Source: Delftia tsuruhatensis NBRC 16741
Lineage (GTDB): Bacteria > Pseudomonadota > Gammaproteobacteria > Burkholderiales > Burkholderiaceae_C
Direction: 5' to 3'
NCBI RefSeq assembly: GCF_001571325.1
Contig: NZ_BCTO01000024.1
Coordinates: 62,001 to 126,000 of the forward strand
DNA: 64,000 nucleotides
Shown: one piece after another, positions 27,624 to 37,677 of the stretch
Numbering within the stretch: position 1 is the first letter of the stretch
Layout: every line of letters starts with the position of its first letter
Translations under genes and position numbers: made by a program
Notes under the pieces: model-generated
The model's input: the letters and a program-made list of their open reading frames with translations, nothing else
What the model was told of the DNA's origin: nothing
Database searches by the model: none

Positions 27624-28856
27624 CTACTTGCTTGTCTTGAAGCCCTGCCCTGCCGCCCAGGCCGCCACGTCGTCGCGGCGGATGGCGGCGGCCATGAGCT
27701 GCGGGAAGGCGTCCGGCGTGCAGGCAAACGAGGGCACGCCCAGCGCGGCCAGCTTGGCGGCCAATTGTGCATCGTAGGCAGGCGCGCCTTCGTCGCTGAG
27801 CGCCAGCAGCGTGATGAACTGCACGCCCGACTCCACCAGCTCGGAGGCACGTCGCAGCAGGCCGCTTTCCACGCCGCCTTCGTAGAGGTCGGAGATGAGC
27901 ACGACGATGGCATTGCGCGGCTCGCTGATCAGGCCCTGGCAGTAGCCCACGGCGCGGTTGATGTCGGTGCCGCCGCCCAGTTGCACGCCGAACAGCACGT
28001 CCACGGGGTCGGAGAGCTTGTCGGTCAGGTCCACCACCGCCGTGTCGAAGACCACCAGACGGGTAGCGACGGCCGGCAGGCTGGCCATGACGGCACCGAA
28101 GATGCTGGAGTAGACGACGGAGTTGGCCATGGAGCCGCTCTGGTCTATGCACAGGATGACTTCGCGCTGCGGGCGGCGGACCTTGCGGCCGTAGCCGACC
28201 AGGGTCTCGGGCACGATGGTGCGGTAGTCGGGCTGCCAGTGGCGCAGGTTGGCGCGGATGGTGCGGTTCCAGTCGATCTCGGAATGGCGCGGGCGGCGGT
28301 TGCGCTGGCTGCGGTCCAGCGCGCCCGAGACGGCGCTGCGCATGGGCTCTTCCAGGCGGCGCATGAGGTCGTCCACCACCTTGCGCACGACGATGCGCGC
28401 GGTCTCCTTGGTGTTCTGCGGGATGACGGAGCCCAGGGAGATGAGGTCGGCCACCATGTGCACGTCGGGCTGCACATGCTCCAGCATTTCGGGCTGGAGC
28501 ATGAGTTCGCGCAGGTTCAGGCGCTCCATGGCGTCGCGCTGCATGACCTGCACGACCTGGCTGGGAAAGTACTTGCGGATGTCGCCCAGCCAGCGGGCCA
28601 CGCTGGGCGAGGAATTGCCCCGGCCGCCCCGGCGCGAGAGGCTGCCGTCCTTGTTGTCTTCTTCGTAGAGCGCGGCCAGGGCCTTGTCCATCTCTTCGAG
28701 GGAGCCGCCCTTGGCGCCCAGCCCGCCGCAGCTGCCCTCGGCCGGCTGGCCCAGCACCAGGCGCCAGCGCTGCAGCCGGTTGGTGGGCTGGACAGCGGGG
28801 TCCTGCGGATCGGCGTCGGCAAGGGATGCATCGTTCACGGTGGCAGCGGTGTTCAT
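27624..28856 (-). CDS. VWA domain-containing protein of the MoxR-SWIM cluster
   Basis: 410 residues. An all-helical N-terminal half (about 1-225) with [32 protein letters not shown] precedes a von Willebrand factor A domain. The metal site DxSGS is Asp238-Gln-Ser240-Gly-Ser242 in [13 protein letters not shown], with [12 protein letters not shown] and [11 protein letters not shown] giving the other two loops. VWA proteins of this layout (like ViaA) pair with a MoxR ATPase, here two genes upstream, and probably present or capture its target. AGGAGG precedes the ATG, and the start overlaps the DUF5682 stop by four bases (ATGA). Last gene of the five-gene block. Confidence 0.88.
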   Translation of the reverse strand: MNTAATVNDASLADADPQDPAVQPTNRLQRWRLVLGQPAEGSCGGLGAKGGSLEEMDKALAALYEEDNKDGSLSRRGGRGNSSPSVARWLGDIRKYFPSQVVQVMQRDAMERLNLRELMLQPEMLEHVQPDVHMVADLISLGSVIPQNTKETARIVVRKVVDDLMRRLEEPMRSAVSGALDRSQRNRRPRHSEIDWNRTIRANLRHWQPDYRTIVPETLVGYGRKVRRPQREVILCIDQSGSMANSVVYSSIFGAVMASLPAVATRLVVFDTAVVDLTDKLSDPVDVLFGVQLGGGTDINRAVGYCQGLISEPRNAIVVLISDLYEGGVESGLLRRASELVESGVQFITLLALSDEGAPAYDAQLAAKLAALGVPSFACTPDAFPQLMAAAIRRDDVAAWAAGQGFKTSK

Positions 28857-31438
28857 GGCTGGGCCTCCTGCGGGCTGGACAGCAGTTGCGCGGGCAGGTT
28901 CAGGCCCAGCAGTTGATCGAGTACGGGAAGGGCAAGCACGGCGCGCGCCTCGTTCCAGGCGCCGTCGTCACCGCCGCCTGCCGCGCCTGCGGCACCTGCG
29001 GATGCAGCCGCCACGACGGCCGCACTGCCCTGCCCTCGCCGGGCCTTTTCGCCCAGGCTCTGGCGGTCATGGTTGGAGAAGGCCGAGAAGCTGCGGCGCA
29101 CCAGCGGCAGGATCTGGGTGAACTGGGTCTCGCCCAGCTGGGCCAGCCAGGCATCGACGGCGCCCCAGATGGCGTCGTCGTGCAGCAGCACCAGGGCCTG
29201 GCGGTTGAGAAAGCCGTCCAGCCAGGCGGCAGCGTCCAGCGGCGGCACGCCCAGCGAGAGATTGCGGCCCAGTTGCGTGGCCACGGCCTCGCTGTCCAGG
29301 CGGTGGGCATCCAGCAGCAGGCGGCAGGACGTGCCGCGCAGCAGGGCCGCGCCGGCGTCGCCCAGGGCAATGCTGCGCAGGGCGCCGAACCAGACCTCGC
29401 GCGGCTCCTCGGCATCGCGCAGGCGCAGGGCCTCGTGGGCCTGCAGCACCGTGGCCTGCATGTGCCTTGCGGCGTCTTCATCCAGCGCCATGCAGGCCAG
29501 GGGCAGGCCGATGGCGGCACGCAGCGCCATGCTGTCGATCACCGTGGCCAGCGCCTGGGTGTCGGTCTGGCGCACGCTGCCGTAGCGCAGCACATTGGCC
29601 AGCGGCGGCAGCGCCTGCATGAGCTGGGAAACGTCGCCGGTGCTGGCAGAGCGGTCGGCCAGGTCGTGCATGAGGGCATCGACCAGGTGCGGCAGGTCGG
29701 CCAGCAGGGCGTCGTCGATGGTCTTGGCCAGCTCGGGCAGCGGTGTCTCGGGCGTCAGCGCCTGGCGCACCTTGGCGGCTGCAGCCTGCACCAGGGTGCC
29801 GCCGTAGCGGCTGGCCTCGATGACGCGCACGGCCAGCTCGGGCTCCCACTGCAGCTGCCAGCTTTCGCGGAAGGTGCCCCGGTTGCGCTGCTGGTCGGTG
29901 GTGACGCTGCCCCACTCTATGCCCAGCAGGCGCAGCCGGTGCAGGAAGTGGCTGCGGTCGCGGTCCGTGTCCTTGCGCAGGTCCAGGGCCAGGACCTTGG
30001 CGGCCGCCTCGGGCTTGAGGCGCAGGCCTTTTTGCTGCTGCTCGATGTCGCGCTGCAGCGGCACCTGGGGCACGTCGGCGGGCACGCCGCCGATGCGGTC
30101 GCCCACGCTGAGTTCGCGCTCGATCAGGCGCAGCGGAGCGCGCTCGCCCATGCTGATGACGGTGACGATGGCCTCGTCCAGCTCGGGCAGGCCCGGGCTG
30201 GCGTGGCCGCGCAGGGCGGCCAGGCTTTCGGCCAGGCGCGTGGCCTCGATGATGTGGGCGCTGGAGCAGTCCAGGTCCTTGGAACGCAGCAGATGGGCCA
30301 CGCGCGCCAGCCAGCCGACGGTGCGCGGGGTGCTGGCGCGTGCCGGGTCGGCAGCAGGTGCGGACTGGAGCAAGGACTCGGGCGCAGGCTCGGAGCAGCG
30401 CCACAGGTGTTCATACCAGCCCGGCGAATCCACGCCCGCTCCATAGCCGCTGGACGAGCACAGGTTGCGGTAGGTCCAGGGCGCCCAGGTGGCCTGGACC
30501 TTGGCCTTGGGCAGGCCCTTGAGCGTGGCGGCATCGGCCTTGGCGGTGACCTGGGCCTGCAGGGCCGGCACATGCCATGCGCCGCAGACCACGGCAATGC
30601 GCTGGTGGCCGGCCTTGACGGCCTCGCGCATGCACTGGCGCATCCAGGCTTCGCGCAGCGCCTCGCGCCGGGCGTGGCGTTCTCCGCGCACTTCGTTGGG
30701 CAGCTCGGCGCGCACCACGGCCATGGCTTCGGCAATGCCCTCGAACAGGGTGGCGCCGTCGCCGCGCTCCTCGACCATGCGGTTCCACCAGCTTTCGCCG
30801 TCGGGGTAGCCTGCGGCCTCGGCCAGCAGGTCCAGCGGATCGCGCCAGTCCCGCCTGCCGGAGTCCGAGGGATCGACGGCGAGGTCGGCAGCCGGCACGG
30901 ACTGCGTGGTGTCGTCGCGGTCCAGGGCCTCGGCGGCATTGCTCTGGAGCTGGCTGCCGTCTGCCGCAGCGGCGCCGGGGTCGGAGCCGGTGTCGGCATC
31001 TGCATCTGCATCTGCATCCTGGCCTTCATCGCCCGCATCCTCGCCCGCATCGCCTGCATCTGCTGCCGCCGCCTCGGCCCGGCGCCGCTCCTGCTCGGCC
31101 ATGTCCAGCGCCATGCGGTGGGTCTGGGGCAGGTCGATGAAGCGCGTGGCCACGCCCTGGCGCGCCGCCCATTGCAGGGCCTGCCATTCGGGCGAGAACT
31201 CGGCGTAGGGATAGAAGGCGGCATGGGCCGGGCTGTCCTGCACATAGACCAGCATGGCCACGGGCGGCTGCAGGTCGGCATGCTGCAGCATGGGCAGCAG
31301 GGACTCGCCCTCGGGCGGGCCTTCGACCAGCAGGCAGTCGGGCTGCAGCTGCTCCAGGGCCTGCAGCAGGCTGCGCGCGCAGCCCGGGCCATGGTGGCGG
31401 ATGCCGAAGAAATGAAGCGGATTGGCAGAGGTGGCCAT
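28853..31438 (-). CDS. DUF5682 family protein, possible EreA/ChaN/TraB-like hydrolase
   Basis: 861 residues, the largest protein of the block. It begins [37 protein letters not shown]; a Gly-x-x-His near the start, an early Glu in LVEGPPEG, and [13 protein letters not shown] near residue 285 are reminiscent of the TraB/ChaN/erythromycin-esterase-like fold, though this is my inference. An acidic Ala/Asp linker (123-160) includes a DADADADAD run from a tandem repeat. The long C-terminal half is helical and repeat-like with no motif I know. It would be the most likely effector of the system. It lies between the MoxR and VWA genes. Confidence 0.85.
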   Translation of the reverse strand: MATSANPLHFFGIRHHGPGCARSLLQALEQLQPDCLLVEGPPEGESLLPMLQHADLQPPVAMLVYVQDSPAHAAFYPYAEFSPEWQALQWAARQGVATRFIDLPQTHRMALDMAEQERRRAEAAAADAGDAGEDAGDEGQDADADADADTGSDPGAAAADGSQLQSNAAEALDRDDTTQSVPAADLAVDPSDSGRRDWRDPLDLLAEAAGYPDGESWWNRMVEERGDGATLFEGIAEAMAVVRAELPNEVRGERHARREALREAWMRQCMREAVKAGHQRIAVVCGAWHVPALQAQVTAKADAATLKGLPKAKVQATWAPWTYRNLCSSSGYGAGVDSPGWYEHLWRCSEPAPESLLQSAPAADPARASTPRTVGWLARVAHLLRSKDLDCSSAHIIEATRLAESLAALRGHASPGLPELDEAIVTVISMGERAPLRLIERELSVGDRIGGVPADVPQVPLQRDIEQQQKGLRLKPEAAAKVLALDLRKDTDRDRSHFLHRLRLLGIEWGSVTTDQQRNRGTFRESWQLQWEPELAVRVIEASRYGGTLVQAAAAKVRQALTPETPLPELAKTIDDALLADLPHLVDALMHDLADRSASTGDVSQLMQALPPLANVLRYGSVRQTDTQALATVIDSMALRAAIGLPLACMALDEDAARHMQATVLQAHEALRLRDAEEPREVWFGALRSIALGDAGAALLRGTSCRLLLDAHRLDSEAVATQLGRNLSLGVPPLDAAAWLDGFLNRQALVLLHDDAIWGAVDAWLAQLGETQFTQILPLVRRSFSAFSNHDRQSLGEKARRGQGSAAVVAAASAGAAGAAGGGDDGAWNEARAVLALPVLDQLLGLNLPAQLLSSPQEAQP
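30996..31019. repeat. Hexanucleotide tandem repeat (GCATCT) in the DUF5682 gene
   Basis: Three GCATCT units and one GCATCC encode the Asp-Ala run of the acidic linker on the minus strand. Length changes by multiples of six would not break the frame. Confidence 0.85.
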
Positions 31439-31500
31439 ACGGGAAGTGCGCAGGAGATGCGCAGAAGATGCGGTCGGTCAGCGGTGCGGGAGTGCGGGCT

Positions 31501-32583
31501 TCAGAGCTGCTCGCGGCAGGCGCGGTACAGGTCCTTCCAGTCGCTGCGCTCCTTGACCACGGTCTCCAGGTATTCCTTCCAGACCACGCTGTCCTGCACC
31601 GGGTCCTTGATCACGGCGCCCAGCAGGCCCGAGGCCACATCGCCCGCGCGCAGCACGCCGTCGCCGAAATGCCCGGCCAGCGCCATGCCGCTGTTGATGA
31701 CCGAGATGGCCTCGGCCGTGGACAGCGTGCTGCTGGGCGACTTCACGCGCACGGTCTTGCCGTCCTCGGTCTGGCCGTTGCGCAGCTCGCGGAAGATCTG
31801 CACCACCCGGCGCACTTCCTGCAGGGCCGGCGGCTCGGCGGGCAGGGCCAGGGCGCGGCCCTGCTCGGCCACGCGCTTGGTGACGATCTGCACTTCCTCG
31901 TCCTGCGATGCCGGCACGGGCAGGACCACGGTGTTGAAGCGGCGCTTGAGCGCGCTGGACAGCTCGTTCACGCCCTTGTCGCGGTTGTTGGCCGTGGCGA
32001 TGACCGAGAAGCCCTGCACGGCCTGCACCTCGGTGCCCAGCTCGGGCACGGGCAGGGTCTTTTCAGACAGCACGGTGATCAGCGTGTCCTGCACGTCGGC
32101 CGGGATGCGGGTCAGCTCTTCGATGCGGGCGATCTTGCCCAGCTTCATGGCGTTGACCAGGGGGCTGGGAATCAGCGCCTTCTCGGACGGGCCATGGGCC
32201 AGCAGCTGCGCGTAGTTCCAGCCGTAGCGCAGCTGCTCCTCGCTGGTGCCGGCCGTGCCCTGCACCAGCATGGTGGAGTCGCCGCTGACGGCGGCCGACA
32301 GGTGCTCGGACACCCAGGACTTGGCCGTGCCCGGCACGCCGTACAGCAGCAGGGCGCGGTCGGTGGCCAGGGTGGAGACGGCGATTTCCATCAGGCGCGG
32401 ATTGCCGATGTACTTGGGGCTGACCTCGAAGCCGTTGCCGAGCTTGCCGCCCATCAGGTACTGGAGCACGGCCCAGGGCGACAGCTTCCAGTTGGGCGGA
32501 CGCGGACGGTCGTCCACCTTGCGCAGGGCTTCGAGTTCTTCGGCGAATTGCTGTTCGGCATGCTGGCGCAGGACTTGGCTCAT
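31501..32583 (-). CDS. MoxR-type AAA+ ATPase
   Basis: 360 residues. Walker A is GVPGTAKS (residues 82-89), and the presensor region contains KALIPSPLVNAMKLGKIARIEELTRIPADVQDTLITVLSEK with the Walker B-like IARIEE. Sensor 1 is FSVIATANNRD and the arginine finger region is SSALKRRFNTVVLP. MoxR ATPases act as chaperones with a VWA partner to remodel or activate protein complexes; its VWA gene is two positions downstream. It differs from a generic MoxR in having GTAK rather than GTGKT-like spacing, as seen in this conserved cluster type. It sits 66 bases after DUF5691 and 62 bases before DUF5682. Confidence 0.9.
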   Translation of the reverse strand: MSQVLRQHAEQQFAEELEALRKVDDRPRPPNWKLSPWAVLQYLMGGKLGNGFEVSPKYIGNPRLMEIAVSTLATDRALLLYGVPGTAKSWVSEHLSAAVSGDSTMLVQGTAGTSEEQLRYGWNYAQLLAHGPSEKALIPSPLVNAMKLGKIARIEELTRIPADVQDTLITVLSEKTLPVPELGTEVQAVQGFSVIATANNRDKGVNELSSALKRRFNTVVLPVPASQDEEVQIVTKRVAEQGRALALPAEPPALQEVRRVVQIFRELRNGQTEDGKTVRVKSPSSTLSTAEAISVINSGMALAGHFGDGVLRAGDVASGLLGAVIKDPVQDSVVWKEYLETVVKERSDWKDLYRACREQL

Positions 32584-32649
32584 GGTGTGCTTCCGGAAAG
32601 GGATGGGAATTGGATTCGGTAGGGGGTGGGTGGCAAAGCGCGCCCGGCC

Positions 32650-34404
32650 TCAGGCCTGGCCGCGCAGTGCGATGAAGGCCTGGTGCAGGCCCAGGCGCAG
32701 CTCGACGATGCGCTCCAGGTGGCCGCGCATGCGCTCCTCGTCCCAGGGCCGCGCGCGGCTGCGTTCGAGGCGCGCCTGCTGCTGGGGCGTGAGGGGAATG
32801 GCCGGGGCGGCTGTTGCTGCAGATGCCGAAGCGGCTGCGGTCTCTGCAACAGGCTCGGCCGGGGGCTCCGGCTCGGGCTCGACCTGTGCATCCAGCACCG
32901 AGGGCTTGCGCCACAGCTCGGCAAAGCGCTCCAGCGCGGTCACGTCCAGCATTCGCGCGCAGGACAGCAGGGCCTGGTCGGCGCGGTAGCTGTGCCAGTT
33001 GCCCGTGATCTGCTTGCCGCCCACGGCCACATGCAGTGCCTCGGTCAGCCGCGCCGACAGCGCCGGCGAGAGCAGTTCGGCACCGCCCAGCGACTGGGAC
33101 ATGCCCTCGATGGCGTCGATGAGCTTGTGCCTGTCGCGCTCGAACTGGGCAATCCAGCGGGACTCGCGTTCTTCGGGGGACAGCCGGGCCATGAGGGCGG
33201 GCAGCAGCGCATCGTGGCGCATGTCGCGGCCCAGGGCCTGGGCGGCATCGATCCATTCCACGTCCAGCTGGTACTGCAGGGCCCGCACCCAGCCCTGGCG
33301 CAGCGAGGATTTCCAGTCGCTGCGCCGGCTCCACTCCATCACTTCCAGGGGCGTCAGGCCCAGGGCCCGGGTCCAGAAGGACACCGGGGTGAGCTGCACC
33401 ATCTGCTCCAGCAGCCAGGCCTTCTTGCCGCCACGGAAGTAGGCATCGGGCTTGAGCGTGATGCCGTCGCGCTCCCATTCCTTGAGGCCTTCCTCGGGAG
33501 GCTCCACGATCCACTGGCCCTTGTCGTCCTGCTGCAGCATGGACTGCATCCAGCCCATGACGCGCTGGCTGTGCGCGCTGTCCGGCAGGCACGAGAGCAT
33601 TTGCGCGGCGTTCTCGCGGATTTCCTTGCTGCGGTCGGACAGCAGTTTTTCGAGCAGCGGCTCGTCGTCCATGCCCAGCCCCACGGTCAGTGCCTGGACC
33701 ATGGGCAGGCGCTCCTTGGCGCCCAGCTCCTTCAGGCTGCCTTCCAGCCGCGCACGGGCCTGGGCGGCATCGGCCGCGCGCTCGCTGCGCAGCAGGGCCA
33801 CGCGCTGCTCGACCGAGCCCTCCTGCCAGACCAGTTCGGGGTCGGCGGTTTCCTCCACGCCGCTGGCATAGCTCCATTGCGGATTGAGCGCGCCCAGCCA
33901 GCGCCCGCGCTCGCCCAGCACCGGGGCCAGCCACTGGCGCAGCTCCACGGACTGGCGGCCCTGCTCCAGCGCAGGCACCAGCAGGTCATGGGGCAGGCGC
34001 TGGCCCGCCTGGTCCAGGGTGCGCAGCATCGAGGCCTGCAGCTCGAACGGCCCGTCCTTGAGCACGTCGCCCATCAAGGTCTGCAAGCGAGCATCGGCAG
34101 GCGCGGGGCGCGATTCTGCAGGCGCCGCGGCCGGCACGGCCAGCGGCGCCGGCAGGCGCACCTGCGCGCCGGGCTGCCAGCCTGCGCGCTCGAACACGGC
34201 CGCCACGGCGCTGGCGCGCAGCAGTTGCTGGGCGGGCGAGTCGCCGGGCAGGTCCGCCCGGGGCAGCAGCGCGGCCTGCACGGCCTGCTGCGACCACGGG
34301 GCAGACGGATCAACGCCCGAAGCCAGCGCAGGCGGCACGGCCAGCCGGTCCGAGCCGACCATGGCCGATTGCTGCAGCGCAGTCCAAAGTTGTGTGTTGC
34401 TCAT
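32650..34404 (-). CDS. DUF5691 family protein
   Basis: 584 residues, no signal peptide. The N-terminus MSNTQLWTALQQSAMVGSDRL is followed by helical, HEAT-like segments such as ELGAKERLPMVQALTVGLGMDDEPLLEKLLSDRSKEIRENAAQMLSCLPDS, suggesting a scaffold. A Pro/Glu/Ala-rich linker (about 515-545) precedes a conserved C-terminal RARPWDEERMRGHLERIVELRLGLHQAF. No catalytic motif is apparent. Its start overlaps the SWIM gene stop by four bases (ATGA), so the two are co-translated. I know the family only as an uncharacterised partner in MoxR/VWA/SWIM gene clusters. Confidence 0.85.
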   Translation of the reverse strand: MSNTQLWTALQQSAMVGSDRLAVPPALASGVDPSAPWSQQAVQAALLPRADLPGDSPAQQLLRASAVAAVFERAGWQPGAQVRLPAPLAVPAAAPAESRPAPADARLQTLMGDVLKDGPFELQASMLRTLDQAGQRLPHDLLVPALEQGRQSVELRQWLAPVLGERGRWLGALNPQWSYASGVEETADPELVWQEGSVEQRVALLRSERAADAAQARARLEGSLKELGAKERLPMVQALTVGLGMDDEPLLEKLLSDRSKEIRENAAQMLSCLPDSAHSQRVMGWMQSMLQQDDKGQWIVEPPEEGLKEWERDGITLKPDAYFRGGKKAWLLEQMVQLTPVSFWTRALGLTPLEVMEWSRRSDWKSSLRQGWVRALQYQLDVEWIDAAQALGRDMRHDALLPALMARLSPEERESRWIAQFERDRHKLIDAIEGMSQSLGGAELLSPALSARLTEALHVAVGGKQITGNWHSYRADQALLSCARMLDVTALERFAELWRKPSVLDAQVEPEPEPPAEPVAETAAASASAATAAPAIPLTPQQQARLERSRARPWDEERMRGHLERIVELRLGLHQAFIALRGQA

Positions 34405-35861
34405 ACCGGTTCACCCTGGTTCTGCCAGATACATTGCCGGGCGCTTTCGCCCTCGCGGGCCTGCCAGGCGCTCAGCAGGCGCCAGCGGCCCACGGCCGGG
34501 CCGGGCTCCCATTCGCCAAACAGCTGCATGGGCGCGCCGCCGCTGAGCGCCAGCAGGCGCCAGGCTTCGGCATCGTCAATGGCCACGGGAACGGGTTGCA
34601 CAGGCGCGGCAGTGCCGTCAGCAGACACGCCGGGCGCAGCCGCCGATGCGCCCGGCGCATCGGGCCAGGCCGCAAACCATTGGCCCTGGGCAGGCACCAG
34701 GCGCAACCCTTCCTGGCACAACGGCTGCGTGGCCTGCAGCGGGTTGGCGGCAATGCGCCGGCCCATCTGCTGCAGGACGTCGCCCACGGCCGAGGTGTCC
34801 AGCGGGCTGGCGCCCTCGGCAGGCAGCGCAGGCCCGTTGCCGTTGGCGGCAATGGCGCGCAGCGGCGCATGGCCCGGGTAGAAATTCAGCGCGCATCCGT
34901 AGCGATGGCCAGGCACCCAGGCCGATTCGAAGCCGCGCCCGCCCTGCGCATAGTCCAGCACCAGGGCCATGCGGCCCGTGCGCTGCCCGTGCAGCCAGAC
35001 GCGGCGCTCCATGAGCCGGCCTTCGCGCTCGATCATGCGCAGGCCGGCCACCAGCCATTCGTCCTCGACCAGTTGGCCGCGGGCCTGCACTTCGGCCTTG
35101 TCCATGGGCCAGCCCAGCGCGGCCATCACGTCGGCCTTGACCTCGGGGCTCAGCGATTCGCGGCGGCGCACGGCGTCGATGATCAGCTGCCAGTGGCCCA
35201 GCTGCACCAGCATGTCGCGCGGCCAGTCGCGGTGGCTGTCCACCAGATCCCGGCAGTCCTTGATGCGTGCCGCCATGCCCGTGGCCTGCGCATCGACCAT
35301 GCGCGCGGCCATGGTGTTCCAGCGCTGGCGCATCTGGGAGTCGCCGGCCTGGTTGGCCAGGCCCGCGCGCACCATGTCCTGCATCCACAGCGACAGTTCC
35401 TGCAGGCCCGCCTCGACCTTGTCCCAGCGCTTGTCTTCGCGCCTGGCCTGCTGCCTGGCCGCAACCTCGGGATCGGGTGGCGGCTCGGCCGCCGCGGCGG
35501 CTGCCTTGGCCTCCTTCTTCTCGGCCTTTTCCTGGCGGCTGTCCAGCCAGGTCTGCACCCAGGCCGGTGGATCGCCGCCCTCGGTGACCTGGCCGCCCGC
35601 ACGCATCAGCATCAGCGCCAGCCCATGCTTGCAGGGGAACTTGCGGCTGGGGCAAGAGCATTTGAAGGAGGGGCCCGACAGGTCCACCTGGGTCTGGTAG
35701 GGCTTGCTGCCGCTGCCCTGGCACTCGCCCCACACCGCCACATCGTTGGCACCCATGGTGGGCCATTTGGCGGGCGATTGCAGCCCCTTGGCGGCCTTGC
35801 TGGAGGAAGCGTCCGGCGATAGCGCCAGCACTTCGCTCTCTGTTCCTAATACACGCGACAC
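34401..35861 (-). CDS. SWIM zinc-finger protein
   Basis: 486 residues. The SWIM motif is at Cys68-x-Cys70-x6-Cys77-x-His79 (KCSCPSRKFPCKHGLALMLM), which chelates zinc and often binds DNA or proteins. A charged region (about 105-150) rich in Ala, Glu and Lys leads to a mostly helical C-terminal half. The start is a GTG with GAGAGGGAG upstream. It is the first gene of a five-gene minus-strand block ending with VWA, and its promoter must lie in the 35862-36342 gap, back to back with the SOS gene. Confidence 0.88.
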   Translation of the reverse strand: MSRVLGTESEVLALSPDASSSKAAKGLQSPAKWPTMGANDVAVWGECQGSGSKPYQTQVDLSGPSFKCSCPSRKFPCKHGLALMLMRAGGQVTEGGDPPAWVQTWLDSRQEKAEKKEAKAAAAAAEPPPDPEVAARQQARREDKRWDKVEAGLQELSLWMQDMVRAGLANQAGDSQMRQRWNTMAARMVDAQATGMAARIKDCRDLVDSHRDWPRDMLVQLGHWQLIIDAVRRRESLSPEVKADVMAALGWPMDKAEVQARGQLVEDEWLVAGLRMIEREGRLMERRVWLHGQRTGRMALVLDYAQGGRGFESAWVPGHRYGCALNFYPGHAPLRAIAANGNGPALPAEGASPLDTSAVGDVLQQMGRRIAANPLQATQPLCQEGLRLVPAQGQWFAAWPDAPGASAAAPGVSADGTAAPVQPVPVAIDDAEAWRLLALSGGAPMQLFGEWEPGPAVGRWRLLSAWQAREGESARQCIWQNQGEPV

Positions 35862-36342
35862 CGAAGCTCCCTCTCCAAGTGTTTGTCATCGCCAGGCGCA
35901 TTGAATGAAGAAACGACCGCGCCCGGCAAGCCCGAAAGCCTATCAGCAATAGTTATCGGCAATTTGAAACAAATCACAACAACGTCAAACCTCTCTCCCA
36001 TGAACCGGGAACCCCATGGCGCGCAGCCAGCTGCGCTATATCAGCGCATGCATTGATGGCACCAAGCCGTACCAGCCTTCAGACATTGCAAAAAGACGCA
36101 GGAAACACGCATTCACCATTTCCTGCGATGCACATCGCCACCCATTGAAAGCAAGCACTCATTCCGCACTGAAAACGGTTTCATTCCATTGCACTGGCAA
36201 CCATTGCAATCCGCTGGCCATTGCGATAGCCCGACAGTGCGTTCAAACCGGAGCCAGGCAAGGCCGGACCAGACCCTGGCTGGGGGATGGGCTCTCGAAA
36301 AACCGGATGTGTCAGGCAAATATACTGTATATTCATACAGCC
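35862..36342. other. 481-base gene-free divergent regulatory region
   Basis: AT-rich for this genome. It separates the SWIM/MoxR block (-) from the SOS radical-SAM pair (+). It contains the LexA box at its right end and three CCATTGC words at 36186-36192, 36201-36207 and 36218-36224 (steps of 15 and 17 bases), which could be a regulator site. The open frame running through it into the radical SAM gene has no coding character and no conserved start. Confidence 0.55.
36325..36340 (+). promoter_or_regulatory. LexA (SOS) box
   Basis: CTGTATATTCATACAG matches CTGT-N8-ACAG perfectly with an AT-rich centre. It sits two bases before the radical SAM ATG and overlaps a TATACT -10-like hexamer at 36321-36326, so LexA binding should block transcription directly. 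Confidence 0.9.
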
Positions 36343-37662
36343 ATGGAGCTGCAACGCAAACTTTTCATCCTCGCCGACGCCGCCAAGTACGACGCCAGCT
36401 GCGCCTCCAGCGGATCGCAGGGGCGCGACTCGCTGGACGGCAAGGGCATGGGCTCGGTCACCGGCATGGGCATCTGCCACAGCTATGCGCCCGACGGGCG
36501 CTGCATCTCGCTGCTCAAGATCCTGCTGACCAATGTCTGCATCTTCGACTGCCGCTACTGCATCAACCGCAAGAGCTCCAACGTGCAGCGCGCCCGCTTC
36601 ACGGTGGCCGAGGTGGTGCAGCTGACGCTGGACTTCTACCGGCGCAACTGCATCGAGGGGCTGTTCCTGTCCAGCGGCATCATCCGCTCCAGCGACTACA
36701 CCATGGAGCAACTGGTGGAAGTGGCCCGCCGCCTGCGCGAGGAGCATGACTTTCGCGGCTACATCCACCTCAAGACCATCCCGGATGCCGCCCCCGAATT
36801 GCTGGCCCAGGCAGGCCGCCATGCCGACCGCCTGAGCATCAATGTGGAACTGCCCACGGCCAGCGGCCTGGCGCAGTTCGCGCCCGAAAAGGACGGCCGG
36901 CGCATACGCCAGGCCATGCAGGGCGTGGACCGGCATGTGCAGGCCTGGCGCGCGGCCACGCGCGAGCAGCGCCAGGCGCAGTCCCTGCCCGGCGCGCCCG
37001 CGCAGCGCGCCGCCGTGCCGCGCTTCGCGCCGGGCGGGCAGAGCACGCAGATGATCGTGGGCGCCGACCGCGCAACCGATGCCGACATCCTCGAGTCCAG
37101 CCATACGCTGTATGCGGGCTACGGCCTGCGCCGCGTGTACTACTCGGCCTTCAGCCCCATTCCCGATGCCTCGCGCGACCTGCCGCCGCAGGCGCCGCCC
37201 CTCATGCGCGAGCACCGGCTCTACCAGGCCGACTGGCTCATGCGCTTTTACGGCTACGGGGCGGGCGAGATCGCGGCGGCCAGCCGCCACGGCATGCTGG
37301 ACCTGGAGATCGACCCCAAGCTGGCCTGGGCACTGGCCAACCGCCAGCAGTTCCCCGTGGACCTCAACCGTGCTCCGCGCAGCCTGCTGCTGCGCGTGCC
37401 GGGCCTGGGCACGCAGACGGTGGAGCGCCTCCTGGCGGCGCGCCGCGTGCGCAGGCTGCGGCTGGACGACCTGCTGCGGCTGCGCGCCCCCGTGCAAAAG
37501 GCCCTGCCCTTCGTGCTGATCGACGGCCACCGCCCCCTGCTGGGCGAGACCGACTCGGCCGCGCTGCGCACGCGGCTGATCGCGCAGTCGCAGGCCAGCC
37601 AGGCCCAGGCGCGGCACAGCGGCATGCGCGTGCAAAGCGCACTGCAGGCCAGCCTGTTCTAG
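36343..37662 (+). CDS. SOS-regulated radical SAM/HhH protein, putative DNA modification or repair enzyme
   Basis: 439 residues of the radical SAM family linked to uracil-DNA glycosylases (TIGR03916-type). The 4Fe-4S motif is Cys66-x3-Cys70-x2-Cys73 (VCIFDCRYC), and extra conserved cysteines occur at 20, 45 and 54. FLSSGIIRSSDYTMEQ and GYIHLKTIPD are family words. The C-terminus has a helix-hairpin-helix (FPVDLNRAPRSLLLRVPGLGTQTVERLLAARR) for DNA binding. The ATG at 36343 follows the LexA box directly, and longer in-frame starts would put the box inside the gene. The chemistry is unknown. It precedes its usual partner by 15 bases. Confidence 0.9.
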   Translation: MELQRKLFILADAAKYDASCASSGSQGRDSLDGKGMGSVTGMGICHSYAPDGRCISLLKILLTNVCIFDCRYCINRKSSNVQRARFTVAEVVQLTLDFYRRNCIEGLFLSSGIIRSSDYTMEQLVEVARRLREEHDFRGYIHLKTIPDAAPELLAQAGRHADRLSINVELPTASGLAQFAPEKDGRRIRQAMQGVDRHVQAWRAATREQRQAQSLPGAPAQRAAVPRFAPGGQSTQMIVGADRATDADILESSHTLYAGYGLRRVYYSAFSPIPDASRDLPPQAPPLMREHRLYQADWLMRFYGYGAGEIAAASRHGMLDLEIDPKLAWALANRQQFPVDLNRAPRSLLLRVPGLGTQTVERLLAARRVRRLRLDDLLRLRAPVQKALPFVLIDGHRPLLGETDSAALRTRLIAQSQASQAQARHSGMRVQSALQASLF

Positions 37663-37677
37663 AACCTGGAGCACGCC

